A stretch of DNA of 64,000 bases from DLAJ01 sp964655525 (GTDB lineage Bacteria; Bacillota; Clostridia; Lachnospirales; Lachnospiraceae): the NCBI GenBank assembly GCA_964655525.1, contig CAZZNE010000016.1:1-64000 (forward strand), read 5' to 3'. The notes beneath the pieces are model-generated. The model saw only the letters and a program-made list of their open reading frames with translations. It made no database searches and had not been told where the DNA came from. A program made the position numbers and the translations under genes. This document shows positions 41,871-50,610 of the stretch, piece by piece (position 1 is the stretch's first letter; every line of letters begins with the position of its first letter).

Positions 41871-44534
41871 TTATTTTTCAAGCTGTCCTAAACGTTCTTT
41901 TACCTGTGCCATCATCTGCTCGTACTTCTCAAGCTTTGCGCGCTCCTCTGCAATTTTTGCCGCCGGCGCTTTGCCCATAAAGCGTTCATTGGAGAGCATG
42001 CCGTTCACGCGCGCAAGCTCGCCCGCAAGCCGCTCCTCCTCTTTTTTCAGACGCTCGATCTCCTTGCCGATATCCACAAGCTCCGCAAACGGGATATACA
42101 GCGTCGCATTCGGAATCACCACCGATACGGCATCGTCTGCAATGCCGCTCTTATCCTTTTGCAGCAATACGTCGGACGCATAGGCAAGCGTAGAGAAGAA
42201 AAGCTTTCCTTCTTCAAAAATCTGCAGCAGCTCCTCGCTTTCGGACACCACATATACAAGCGCCTTCCGGCTCGGCACCACATTCATCTGCGCACGCACA
42301 TTGCGGATACCGCGCACCGCCTCCTTGATCGTCTCGATCGCCTGCTCCTGCTTTTTGTATGCCTTTGCCTCATCATAGAGCGGCCATGCGCTGACCATGA
42401 TGGATTCCTCCTCAGACTGGAGCGTACAGAATATTTCCTCCGTGATAAACGGCATGTAAGGATGCAGCAATTTTAACGCGTCGATCAGCACGGTCTTTAA
42501 GGTATAAAGCGCCGCATTCTGGCTCTCTGTATCGTCGGAATTATAGAGACGCGGTTTTACCATCTCAATATACCAGTCGCAGAATTCGTCCCAAATAAAG
42601 TCATAGATCTTCTGCACCGCAATTCCGAGTTCATAATGCTCCATGTTGTCAGTGACTTCACGCACCACATCATTGAGCTTGGAGATAATCCATTCATCCA
42701 CCGGCTGCAAGGCTCCGGGTGCGGGCGCGCTGACCTCCTTGCCCTCCATATTCATCATAATGAAACGCGATGCGTTCCAGATCTTATTACAGAAATTGCG
42801 GTTTGCCTCCACGCGCTCATAGTAAAAACGCATATCATTGCCGGGCGCATTGCCGGTAATGAGCGTTAAGCGCAGCGCATCCGCGCCGTACTTGTCGATC
42901 ACTTCAAGCGGATCTATCCCGTTGCCGAGCGATTTTGACATCTTGCGCCCCTCGGAATCCCGCACAAGCCCGTGAAACAGCACGGTATGGAACGGCCGCT
43001 CTCCCATCTGCTCATACCCCGAAAAGATCATGCGGATGACCCAGAAAAAGATAATGTCATATCCGGTCACGAGCACATCCGTCGGATAAAAATAGGAAAG
43101 CTCTTTTGTTTTTTCCGGCCACCCAAGCGTGGAAAACGGCCAGAGTGCCGAGGAAAACCATGTATCAAGCGTATCCTCATCCTGCTTCAGATGCGTGCAG
43201 CCGCATTTCGGGCATTTCTCCGGCGCCTTTGCAACAACAACCGTCTCGCCGCATTCGTCGCAGTAATATGCCGGAATCCGGTGTCCCCACCAGAGCTGTC
43301 TGGAAATGCACCAGTCACGGATATTATCGGTCCAATTAAAGTAAGTCTTTTTCATGCTCTCGGGAATGAGCTTCACCTCGCCGTCCTTTACCGCTTTCAC
43401 GGCAGGCTTAATGAGCTCATCCATCTTCACGAACCACTGCTCTTTTACCATCGGTTCGATGGTTGTGCCGCAACGGTCATGCGTCCCGACATTGTGGGAA
43501 TAATCCTCTATGCGCACTAAGAGACCGAGGGAATCCAGTTCTTTCACGATCCGTTTTCTTGCCTCATAGCGGTCCATTCCCTGATAATGCCCGCCGTTCT
43601 CATTAATGGTCGCATCATCATTTAAGATATTCACGATAGCAAGTCCGTGCCTCTTTCCAACCTCAAAGTCGTTCGGATCATGTGCCGGTGTAATCTTGAC
43701 AACACCGGTTCCGAACTCCATATCTACATAGTCATCCTCCACAACAGGGATTGCCTTATTCACGATCGGCAGCCATACAAAGCGCCCATGCAGATACGTA
43801 TAGCGCTCGTCCTGCGGATTCACGGCAACCGCCGTATCGCCGAGCATCGTTTCTGGACGTGTTGTCGCAAATTCCAAAAACTCCGTCTTGCTCGGCTGTC
43901 CGTTCTCATCTACAAGCGGATATTTGATATGCCAGAAGCATCCCTTCTGCTCCTCATATTCCACCTCCGCATCAGAAATGGACGTATTGCAGACCGGACA
44001 CCAGTTGATCATGCGTGCGCCCTTATAGATCCAGCCTTTTTCGTGCATCTTGACAAAGACTTCGGTCACTGCCTTATTACAGCCCTCGTCCATCGTAAAG
44101 CGCTCTCTGTCCCAGTCGCAGGAGGAACCAAGCTTTTTCAGCTGGTTGATAATGCGCCCGCCGTATTCTTTTTTCCACTCCCACGCACGCTCTAAAAATT
44201 TCTCCCTGCCGAGATCGTTCTTGTCAATCCCCTGTTCTCTTAAGGTCTCAATAATCTTGACTTCTGTTGCGATGCTCGCGTGATCCGTTCCGGGCTGCCA
44301 AAGGGTGTTATAACCCTGCATCCGCTTAAAACGAACCAGGATATCCTGCATCGTTTCGTCCAGCGCATGCCCCATATGGAGCTGTCCGGTGATATTGGGA
44401 GGCGGTATCACAATGGTAAAGGGCTTTTTGGTCTCATCCACCTCCGCATGAAAATACTTGTTGTCCATCCATTTTTGATAGATTCGCTCCTCCAAGCCGT
44501 GAGGCTCATAGGTCTTTGCCAGTTCCTTACTCAT
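41871..44534 (-). CDS. valS: Valyl-tRNA synthetase
   Basis: Class I aminoacyl-tRNA synthetase of 887 residues. The HIGH motif appears as LHMGH (in PPNITGQLHMGHALD), and the KMSKS motif in GRKMSKSLGNGIDP. The large editing insertion and the zinc-type CxxC (CDECG, CPKCG) between the motifs are present, as is the C-terminal coiled coil. AAGGAG lies 9 nt before ATG 44534. A T-box terminator element precedes it, so expression should rise when tRNA-Val is uncharged. Confidence 0.95.
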   Translation of the reverse strand: MSKELAKTYEPHGLEERIYQKWMDNKYFHAEVDETKKPFTIVIPPPNITGQLHMGHALDETMQDILVRFKRMQGYNTLWQPGTDHASIATEVKIIETLREQGIDKNDLGREKFLERAWEWKKEYGGRIINQLKKLGSSCDWDRERFTMDEGCNKAVTEVFVKMHEKGWIYKGARMINWCPVCNTSISDAEVEYEEQKGCFWHIKYPLVDENGQPSKTEFLEFATTRPETMLGDTAVAVNPQDERYTYLHGRFVWLPIVNKAIPVVEDDYVDMEFGTGVVKITPAHDPNDFEVGKRHGLAIVNILNDDATINENGGHYQGMDRYEARKRIVKELDSLGLLVRIEDYSHNVGTHDRCGTTIEPMVKEQWFVKMDELIKPAVKAVKDGEVKLIPESMKKTYFNWTDNIRDWCISRQLWWGHRIPAYYCDECGETVVVAKAPEKCPKCGCTHLKQDEDTLDTWFSSALWPFSTLGWPEKTKELSYFYPTDVLVTGYDIIFFWVIRMIFSGYEQMGERPFHTVLFHGLVRDSEGRKMSKSLGNGIDPLEVIDKYGADALRLTLITGNAPGNDMRFYYERVEANRNFCNKIWNASRFIMMNMEGKEVSAPAPGALQPVDEWIISKLNDVVREVTDNMEHYELGIAVQKIYDFIWDEFCDWYIEMVKPRLYNSDDTESQNAALYTLKTVLIDALKLLHPYMPFITEEIFCTLQSEEESIMVSAWPLYDEAKAYKKQEQAIETIKEAVRGIRNVRAQMNVVPSRKALVYVVSESEELLQIFEEGKLFFSTLAYASDVLLQKDKSGIADDAVSVVIPNATLYIPFAELVDIGKEIERLKKEEERLAGELARVNGMLSNERFMGKAPAAKIAEERAKLEKYEQMMAQVKERLGQLEK

Positions 44535-44564
44535 TGTAAAACGCTCCTTCTTCTGATTTATAGC

Positions 44565-44717
44565 AAAAAACACCCTTCGCAGATTGCCTGCAAAGGGCGT
44601 GATTACGCGGTACCACCTTTGATTGTACTCTTGACCTTAACGCGGTGACACAGGGGAAACTACGCAACCCAAACGGCATGCCGCCCTTTCCCGCACTGCA
44701 GGAATCATACCGCTGTT
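44565..44717 (-). promoter_or_regulatory. T-box riboswitch of valS
   Basis: The T-box sequence AAAGGTGGTACCGCG (44620-44606) is followed by a 12-bp terminator stem with loop (about 44571-44599) and six T. Upstream, AACAGCGGT (44717-44709) pairs with ACCGCGTT (44646-44639) to close Stem I. Directly before the closing strand is GTC (44649-44647), a valine codon in the specifier position. Stem I is only about 79 nt, short for a T-box. The leader begins 6 bp after the preceding gene, so it has no space for its own promoter there. Confidence 0.85.
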
Positions 44718-44723
44718 CTTGTC

Positions 44724-45230
44724 TTATGCGACCATTCCCATTGCCATGGAATACGCATCCAACGCATGACGCATTTTATATGACATCGCGTTATCCTGCG
44801 TTTCGTTCATGGGAGAACCTGTCGCGCCGCTCTCCTCGTCTCCGATTGTAAGCGCCTGATCTTTGGCCTTTTTCTGTGCATCCTGACCGATCACGATGTC
44901 AGACATTGTCTGCGATGCATCCTTACCGGTCGTCTCGTCCTTCTGCACTGCGCTTGCCACGGTATCCTCTTCATTAGAAGCCGCAGGCTTTAACAGCATT
45001 GCCTTCTTCGTCTGGCTCATCGCCATCTGCGAGGACAAAATATCCATAAAATTCGCGCTCTGCCCCCTGCCAAGTGGATTGACGTTTTCCTGCTCCTTCG
45101 TCAGTCCCTCAAAATCGGTGCGCCCCGCTGTCGCGTCATTGGGAATCGCGCCGATCCGGTTCAGGCTTGCCGCACTGACCGTATTCGTATTATACACATA
45201 CGGCTGATATGCAATTGCTCCGATCCGCAT
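44724..45230 (-). CDS. Conserved hypothetical protein (flagellar-type context)
   Basis: 168 residues, hydrophilic, no signal peptide. It begins MRIGAIAYQPYVYNTNTV and has a segment PLGRGQSANFMDILSSQMAMSQ, then an acidic Ala-rich stretch and a C-terminal SYKMRHALDAYSMAMGMVA. The N-terminal style recalls small proteins encoded near flagellar genes in Lachnospiraceae, but I cannot name a family. AGGAG lies 7 nt before ATG 45230. A TAGAAT with a poor -35 is about 90 bp upstream. It may be co-transcribed with valS. Confidence 0.6.
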   Translation of the reverse strand: MRIGAIAYQPYVYNTNTVSAASLNRIGAIPNDATAGRTDFEGLTKEQENVNPLGRGQSANFMDILSSQMAMSQTKKAMLLKPAASNEEDTVASAVQKDETTGKDASQTMSDIVIGQDAQKKAKDQALTIGDEESGATGSPMNETQDNAMSYKMRHALDAYSMAMGMVA

Positions 45231-45373
45231 ACCGTATCTCCTTTCGGGCTTTTGAACCGAACTGCCATTTCGGTACTTTTGATACATATTGCAGTTCTTA
45301 TCTGTATTCTAACACGGTTCCCGGAATTTGTGTAGCCTCATTTTTCATTTTTTACAAATAAATGCTTCCTACT

Positions 45374-47347
45374 CTATTGCCGGCAGACTGCTTTGACATA
45401 AGAGAAGATCATATCCGCCGTCTGCTCCACGCCGATTGAGCTGTCGAGGCAGAGTTCATAACTGTGAGCATCCCCCCATCTCTTACCGGTGATGCTTTCA
45501 TAATACGCCTTCCTTGCTGCATCGGAGCGCTCAATGCTTTTTTTCGCCTGCTCCCTGCTGTCTCCGTACATCTCCATGACCTTTTCAGTGCGATATTCCT
45601 TGGGCGCAGTAATAAAGATCCTCACGATATTGTTGTAATTTCTAAGCACATGATCCGCCGACCGTCCTACGATCACACAGGAGCCTGCGTCGGCAATGCT
45701 GCGGATGGCTTTGTCCTGCGCCGTAATGGCATCCTGTACCGCGTTCGTGCTCAAATACAGCTCACGCATGACCGCATTCTCGTCGGAATTGAGGTTGGAA
45801 ATAAATTGTTCCGTCAATCCGCTCTCACGGGCGGCAATTGCGATCATTTCCTTATAATAACAGGGAACCCCCAGTTTTTCCGCTACCAGCTGACCAATCC
45901 GCTTTCCTGTGGATCCATGCTCACGCGATATGGTAAGAACAACCCCCTTCTTCGTTGGAAACTCCGGCAGAACCGTTTCGGCTGCCCCTTCCGCATCCCC
46001 CTCATGCAACTGCTTCCAGAGCTTTACCATGACAACCGCCGTGATCGCGATCGCAAGAATATCCGCTGCCGGAGCCGCCCAGAAAATACCGGTGACGCCA
46101 AGGAACATCGGTACGATCAGGGAAAGCACGATCAGAAACACATCGCGCAGCACCGAAAGAGGCGCAGCGGCCTTCGCGTGACCGATGGACTGCAAAAAGA
46201 TGGCACACACCTTCTGTACACAGGTGAATACGATTAGAGAAAGGTAAATCCGCAGACAGCCAACCGCAAACTGCGTATACAGCTCTCCATCCGCGCCAAA
46301 CATTAAAATGAATACCTTTGGGATCGCCTCAAAAAGCACCGTGCAGACCAGACAGACTGCAGTCGTCCAGCCGATGATCAGTTTTAACAATTCCCTCACG
46401 CGTCCGTATTTTCCCGCGCCGTAATTGTATCCCACGATGGGCTGCGCGCCGACTGCAATGCCGATCGCAATGTTCAATACGATCTGAAACAGCTTCATGA
46501 TCACGACAAACGCGGCAAGCGGAATATCAGCCCCATAGACAGACTCTGCTCCGTAGCGCACCAGCAAGATATTATTAATGACCGTGATGACAACGATGGA
46601 TAACTGGGTCAAGAGGCTGGAGGTCCCCAGCGCCATGATCCGCTTTAACAGCCCAAGATCCAAATGAAAACTGCCGGCACAGATGCGGAAGGTCTTGCTT
46701 TTTCTCAGATACGCCGCACAGATCAAAAAGCTCACAAACTGCCCCAAGATCGTTGCATAGGCAGCGCCCTCGATCCCCAGATCCAGAACGAAAATCGCAA
46801 CCGGATCGCCGATGATATTGATCACGGCGCCCACCAGCATCGCCCCCATCGCATAGCGTGGGCTTCCGTCCGCACGGATGATGGATGCCAGCGTATTCTG
46901 CACCAAAGCAAGCGGCATCATCGCATAGATGATGTATCCATAGTCATGCGCCATGGACAGATTCGCGTCCGTTGCACCGATCATGCGCAATAAGCCGTCG
47001 CCGCAAAGATAGCTGATGACAATGATCACTACCCCCGAGAGGAAAGAACACAAGATAGCGTTCCCCACGCCCTTGTGAATCGATTCCGTCTCGCTGCGTC
47101 CTAACGCCACACTTAAATGCGCCGCCGCCCCGTCACCAAAAAAGAGCGACATGCCCCATCCCACAACCGTGATTGGGAAAATCACGCCCGTGGCCGCATT
47201 GCCGAGATAGCCGATGCCGTTACCGACAAAGATTTGATCGACAATGTTGTAAAGACATGAAATGATGAGGGAAAAGATACAGGGAATCGCAAACTTTCCA
47301 AGCAGCTTACTGACCTTTTCCGTACCAAGATACTGATTATTTTCCAT
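45374..47347 (-). CDS. MATE efflux transporter fused to a cytidylate-kinase-like domain
   Basis: 657 residues. Residues about 1-445 are a full MATE transporter of 12 helices (NNQYLGTEKVSKLLGKFAIP at the N-terminus). After a short acidic linker, residues about 458-657 are a cytidylate-kinase-like domain, with the P-loop-like ISREHGSTGKRIGQLVAEKLG and GRSADHVLR. The second domain resembles the free-standing cytidylate-kinase-like family, which has no proven substrate. The fusion would put a nucleotide-binding domain on the inner face of a drug/metabolite exporter. GGAGG lies 5 nt before ATG 47347. It has its own promoter and a 200-nt leader with a terminator-like hairpin. Confidence 0.85.
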   Translation of the reverse strand: MENNQYLGTEKVSKLLGKFAIPCIFSLIISCLYNIVDQIFVGNGIGYLGNAATGVIFPITVVGWGMSLFFGDGAAAHLSVALGRSETESIHKGVGNAILCSFLSGVVIIVISYLCGDGLLRMIGATDANLSMAHDYGYIIYAMMPLALVQNTLASIIRADGSPRYAMGAMLVGAVINIIGDPVAIFVLDLGIEGAAYATILGQFVSFLICAAYLRKSKTFRICAGSFHLDLGLLKRIMALGTSSLLTQLSIVVITVINNILLVRYGAESVYGADIPLAAFVVIMKLFQIVLNIAIGIAVGAQPIVGYNYGAGKYGRVRELLKLIIGWTTAVCLVCTVLFEAIPKVFILMFGADGELYTQFAVGCLRIYLSLIVFTCVQKVCAIFLQSIGHAKAAAPLSVLRDVFLIVLSLIVPMFLGVTGIFWAAPAADILAIAITAVVMVKLWKQLHEGDAEGAAETVLPEFPTKKGVVLTISREHGSTGKRIGQLVAEKLGVPCYYKEMIAIAARESGLTEQFISNLNSDENAVMRELYLSTNAVQDAITAQDKAIRSIADAGSCVIVGRSADHVLRNYNNIVRIFITAPKEYRTEKVMEMYGDSREQAKKSIERSDAARKAYYESITGKRWGDAHSYELCLDSSIGVEQTADMIFSYVKAVCRQ

Positions 47348-47389
47348 AATTACCTCCATACTGCCAACAACCCGCGAATTTGGGCGTCA

Positions 47390-47420
47390 GCACAAATTTG
47401 CAAAGCGAACTTGTTCGCTT
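47390..47420. repeat. Second copy of the GCACAAATTTGCAAA palindromic repeat
   Basis: GCACAAATTTGCAAA directly followed by the palindrome GCGAAC-TT-GTTCGC. It is nearly the same as the motif at 31635-31702. It lies in the leader of the MATE-kinase gene. Confidence 0.55.
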
Positions 47421-47462
47421 TTGAAAAATCTTTGATTTTTCAATCTTCCTCCTTTTTTCCGC

Positions 47463-47522
47463 AAAAAAAGACACGTGCAGCACTACCGTAATCAGATTTA
47501 CGCGCGGTGCGCCACATGTGTC
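47463..47522 (-). terminator. Attenuator-like terminator in the MATE-kinase leader
   Basis: A multi-part hairpin with outer arms CACATGTGTC (47513-47522) and GACACGTG (47470-47477) and an inner CGTAA/TTACG stem. It is followed on the minus strand by seven T (47469-47463). It lies between promoter 47554-47582 and the gene, so it would stop transcription unless refolded. Confidence 0.65.
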
Positions 47523-47553
47523 GATCATTGCCCTACTTCAATTGTCAGGTATT

Positions 47554-47582
47554 ATTATATTTTTTTATTTTGATAAAATCAA
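47554..47582 (-). promoter_or_regulatory. Sigma-A promoter of the MATE-kinase gene
   Basis: Minus strand: TTGATT (47582-47577), a 17-bp spacer and TATAAT (47559-47554). The untranslated leader to ATG 47347 would be about 200 nt. Confidence 0.7.
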
Positions 47583-47668
47583 AGGTCAATTTCCACAATT
47601 TTTCCGGCGGCGGGCATTGTAAAAAATTGCCACATCCATTCTTCTTATTTCCCTCAATATAGAAAGAA

Positions 47669-47697
47669 CGTGTGGCAGATTGCGGTTCTGCCACACG
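47669..47697 (-). terminator. Terminator of the galactan operon
   Basis: A perfect 11-bp stem CGTGTGGCAGA (47669-47679) / TCTGCCACACG (47687-47697) with a 7-nt loop and a T-rich run on the minus strand. It lies 19 bp after the stop of the last galactanase gene. Confidence 0.8.
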
Positions 47698-47715
47698 CTC
47701 GCAAAAACGATCTGA

Positions 47716-50127
47716 TTACTGACGAACAAGAGAAATATCGTCAAGATAGCCCCAAGAGCCCGCAACACCGTCAATATCGATCCAGATCAAAACCTGACCG
47801 GTGCTGACCGGGATATTTTCTAACGAAGTCATGACCCACTCCGGGCGATTTTCCGATGCAGACCAGCGATCCGTATCATGCACTGTCACGGAATAAACCG
47901 CACTGCCGCTGGTGACATATACTACCACGCTCTTTGCATCATTGCTTCCATAAGAATACAATTGCAGCGTATAGTAACCGTTCGGCAGTCCGGTGACAGT
48001 CTGGGAAAGTCCCAGATCGCACCCGTCAGGATCATAATAATTGAACGCATAGCTTCCGTTCGCCGTATGATTCTGCTCTCCGTTTGCCCATGCCCGATCC
48101 GGCCAGTCTCCGTTTACCTCGATGTCCCATGATGCCATGGACGGATAGGTGTCCGAGCCGGAGGTTGCTTCCCATTCAAAACCGCTGTTATTCACATAAT
48201 TGCGTTCTGATACCACTGCCGTTTTGTTTGTATCCACAAACCGGAAATCATCCCAGGTTCCGTAGCCGTTTGCTCTGCCCGTTACCCGTCCGCCAACCGT
48301 CACCTGATCGACGCCCTGCGGAATCTGTATCCCTTTGATCTCAAACTGATTCCACCAGCTATAGTTTGCATTTAGCAGCTCCACGGTACCGAGTGTCACC
48401 TCCGTTCCGTCCGCTTTCTTGTAGCGCACAAAGAAATAGCTTTGGTTGTAATCAATATAATCCCATGTTCCCTGTGCCCATACGCTGAAATCATAACTGT
48501 GCCCTGGGATCACGTCTACTGTCTGTGACAGCTCGACGCAAAAATCATTGTCATCCCAATATTGGAAGCTTCCTGCCCCCGAATAAGCATAACTGTCAAC
48601 ACCGTTTGTAATGATTCCCGCATCTCCTTTTATTACATTGATCTTCCAGTCAAGCGTGTTACTGCAGTCCTCAAAGCTTGGATTTCTGATCAGATTGCGC
48701 TGCACCGAAACCTTGAGCGTCGGCAATGCCAGCGTAACGCCGCTTAACGGGTTTGTGCCGTAAACGGTTCCCGTAAATGTGTAATCTCCCACTACCGACA
48801 TATCCACCGAGCTCGCTCCGTTCCACGTCACCGGCAGCTTTTCAATAGTTCCGTTATACCGCAGCACATCCACCGTTGTGGGCAATGCCTCCGTCAGATT
48901 ACCACAGGAGTCAACCTGCACGATCATGTCATCAGGAGAGTAAACGATCACGTGCTTATTGTTGTTGACGCTTGCTGTTGCCGCATTAAATAAAAACGCA
49001 TTGATGGAATCCAGCGCACGGTGGTTGGCATCAAACAGAATCTGATTATCCCACTCGTTCCCCTCTCCCTTCGTCACGCCGACGCCGTCCACGGCAATCC
49101 ATAGCGGCTCCCAATAAAACACACCTAACCCCTTCCCGTTATTAACGGTCGCAACCGTGTTGAAGGTCATTTCCGTCATCAGCCGCTGATTTGCAACGGT
49201 CGCCGGAAGTCCCGCAAGATCCGTATCGCTTTTTCCGATCTGATTTTCGGTGGAATCCGCATCATAATAGGTAAACGGATAGGACGTCTCCGCCACTACG
49301 ACTTCTTTTCCGTAACGGGAAACGATATTGTTCATGTTGTTCTTTAACTGCTGCAGCGAACCGTGCCAATAAGCGTAATAGGACATGCCGATCACATCGA
49401 AATCCGTGACGCCGTTTGCGATGATGCTGTCAAAAAAGTACTCGAACCGATCCTGATCGCCGCCCTCCGCAAGATGGATCATGATCTTTGTGTACTGACC
49501 TACCGGAGTCGTTTCACGGACCGCACGAATACCGCTGTTGAGCAACTCAGCAAGCTGCCCCGCATTGTCAATATACCCGTCCGGCCAAAGCATTCCGCCG
49601 CTGATCTCGTTTCCGATCTGAACCATATCCGGATAGGCTCCGGCAGCTTTTAAGTCGTTTAAGACGTCGGCGGTAAAATTATATACCGCATTCACCAGCG
49701 CGGAATAGCTCAAATTCTGCCATGCCGCCGGCTTCGTCTGGCTGGCGGGATCTGCCCATGAATCGGAATAATGGAAGTCTATTAGTAGTTTCATTCCAGC
49801 TGCTTTAATCAGCTTCGCCATCTCAACCGTATGCTCCGGGCTGCAATAATCGCCTGCGTCAAAGGACGTGGTGGGATTGTTCCACACGCGAAGACGAACA
49901 TAGTTTACTTGCTTCTGCTCCGCCAGATAGCGCAAAACATCTTGAATGACATTCCCGTTTTCATCGTAAAACACCGCTCCGGAATCCAATACCGCCTCAA
50001 GGGACGACAGATCCATCCCCTTAATAAATTCGTTCTGAGCGGCTTGTACTTTGCTTGGATACGTCATGAACAGAACTACCAGCATGAGGAGTAATCCTCC
50101 TAATTCTTTCCAAAAACGTTTCTTCAT
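47716..50127 (-). CDS. Secreted GH53 endo-beta-1,4-galactanase
   Basis: 803 residues. A signal peptide (about 1-29, ending at KVQAA) is followed by a GH53 barrel (about 32-385). The acid/base is Glu174 in QIGNEISGGMLW and the nucleophile Glu280 in VVVAETSYPF. An immunoglobulin-like domain (about 393-475) and two carbohydrate-binding modules of a galactose-binding-like fold (about 478-635 and 640-803) follow. Such modules with GH53 are reminiscent of CBM61. The enzyme cuts galactan or arabinogalactan type I backbone outside the cell. AAGGAG lies 7 nt before ATG 50127. Last gene of the operon, with no surface anchor seen, so it may be released into the medium. Confidence 0.9.
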   Translation of the reverse strand: MKKRFWKELGGLLLMLVVLFMTYPSKVQAAQNEFIKGMDLSSLEAVLDSGAVFYDENGNVIQDVLRYLAEQKQVNYVRLRVWNNPTTSFDAGDYCSPEHTVEMAKLIKAAGMKLLIDFHYSDSWADPASQTKPAAWQNLSYSALVNAVYNFTADVLNDLKAAGAYPDMVQIGNEISGGMLWPDGYIDNAGQLAELLNSGIRAVRETTPVGQYTKIMIHLAEGGDQDRFEYFFDSIIANGVTDFDVIGMSYYAYWHGSLQQLKNNMNNIVSRYGKEVVVAETSYPFTYYDADSTENQIGKSDTDLAGLPATVANQRLMTEMTFNTVATVNNGKGLGVFYWEPLWIAVDGVGVTKGEGNEWDNQILFDANHRALDSINAFLFNAATASVNNNKHVIVYSPDDMIVQVDSCGNLTEALPTTVDVLRYNGTIEKLPVTWNGASSVDMSVVGDYTFTGTVYGTNPLSGVTLALPTLKVSVQRNLIRNPSFEDCSNTLDWKINVIKGDAGIITNGVDSYAYSGAGSFQYWDDNDFCVELSQTVDVIPGHSYDFSVWAQGTWDYIDYNQSYFFVRYKKADGTEVTLGTVELLNANYSWWNQFEIKGIQIPQGVDQVTVGGRVTGRANGYGTWDDFRFVDTNKTAVVSERNYVNNSGFEWEATSGSDTYPSMASWDIEVNGDWPDRAWANGEQNHTANGSYAFNYYDPDGCDLGLSQTVTGLPNGYYTLQLYSYGSNDAKSVVVYVTSGSAVYSVTVHDTDRWSASENRPEWVMTSLENIPVSTGQVLIWIDIDGVAGSWGYLDDISLVRQ

Positions 50128-50134
50128 AAGCGCT

Positions 50135-50390
50135 CTCCTTCCTTTTACATGTATACTTGTTTTCCTTTTACACTTGTTTTCTCTTTCCTATGATTTTTCT
50201 TTTGTCTTCTCTAGTCTTTCTTCTCTATCTTCTGTTTCTTTTTGAAACGTCTGTCTCTTTTTCTCTTTTGCTCTCTCTTCTCTTAGCTTTTGTTCACTCT
50301 TTTCTTTACTTTCGTTTCTCTTTTGTTTCCTGTTCTCTTTTTCCCATCCCCTCCTTCCCTTCACTCTTTTTCCTTCTATTTATTACATCT
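50135..50390 (-). other. Purine-rich untranslated leader
   Basis: About 255 nt upstream of the secreted galactanase gene are almost only A and G on the minus strand, with few scattered C and T. It contains no stable hairpin. A run of up to 13 sense codons after an in-tract GGAGGGG is too short to call a gene. Frames on the opposite strand reflect the pyrimidine bias. Confidence 0.7.
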
Positions 50391-50599
50391 TAAGCAATCG
50401 CGGAACGCCGTTTATAACGTATGTTGCTGAATAGAATATTCTAATTCATAGGCGGGTGCTCTGACGCCGTCGGTACTTACATGCCGTATTTTGGCATGTT
50501 ATGTACCGTTACGAGCGGAGGGCAGCGAAAGCGTGCCCGCGTTGAATTGAATATTCTATTCATTTCACACACATTATTACTGCATCCCGCAATTGCTTA
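50391..50599. repeat. Structured repeat element, copy A
   Basis: Arms of roughly 55 nt (from TAAGCAATCGCGG at 50391 and ending GCAATTGCTTA at 50599) are imperfectly complementary. They enclose a 97-bp core (50448-50544). The core holds the hairpin CGGTAC...ACATGCC...GGCATGT...GTACCG, a GGCAGCGAAAGCGTGCC hairpin and a closing pair GCGGG/CCCGC. It begins 12 bp after the stop of the lipid-anchored galactanase gene. Copy B is at 53128-53334. Confidence 0.75.
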
Positions 50600-50610
50600 T
50601 GATCCTTTTC

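Noticed and set aside
50157..50393. Plus-strand frame of 78 codons rich in Phe, Leu and Ser
   Set aside because: It is the complement of the purine-rich leader; base bias explains it.
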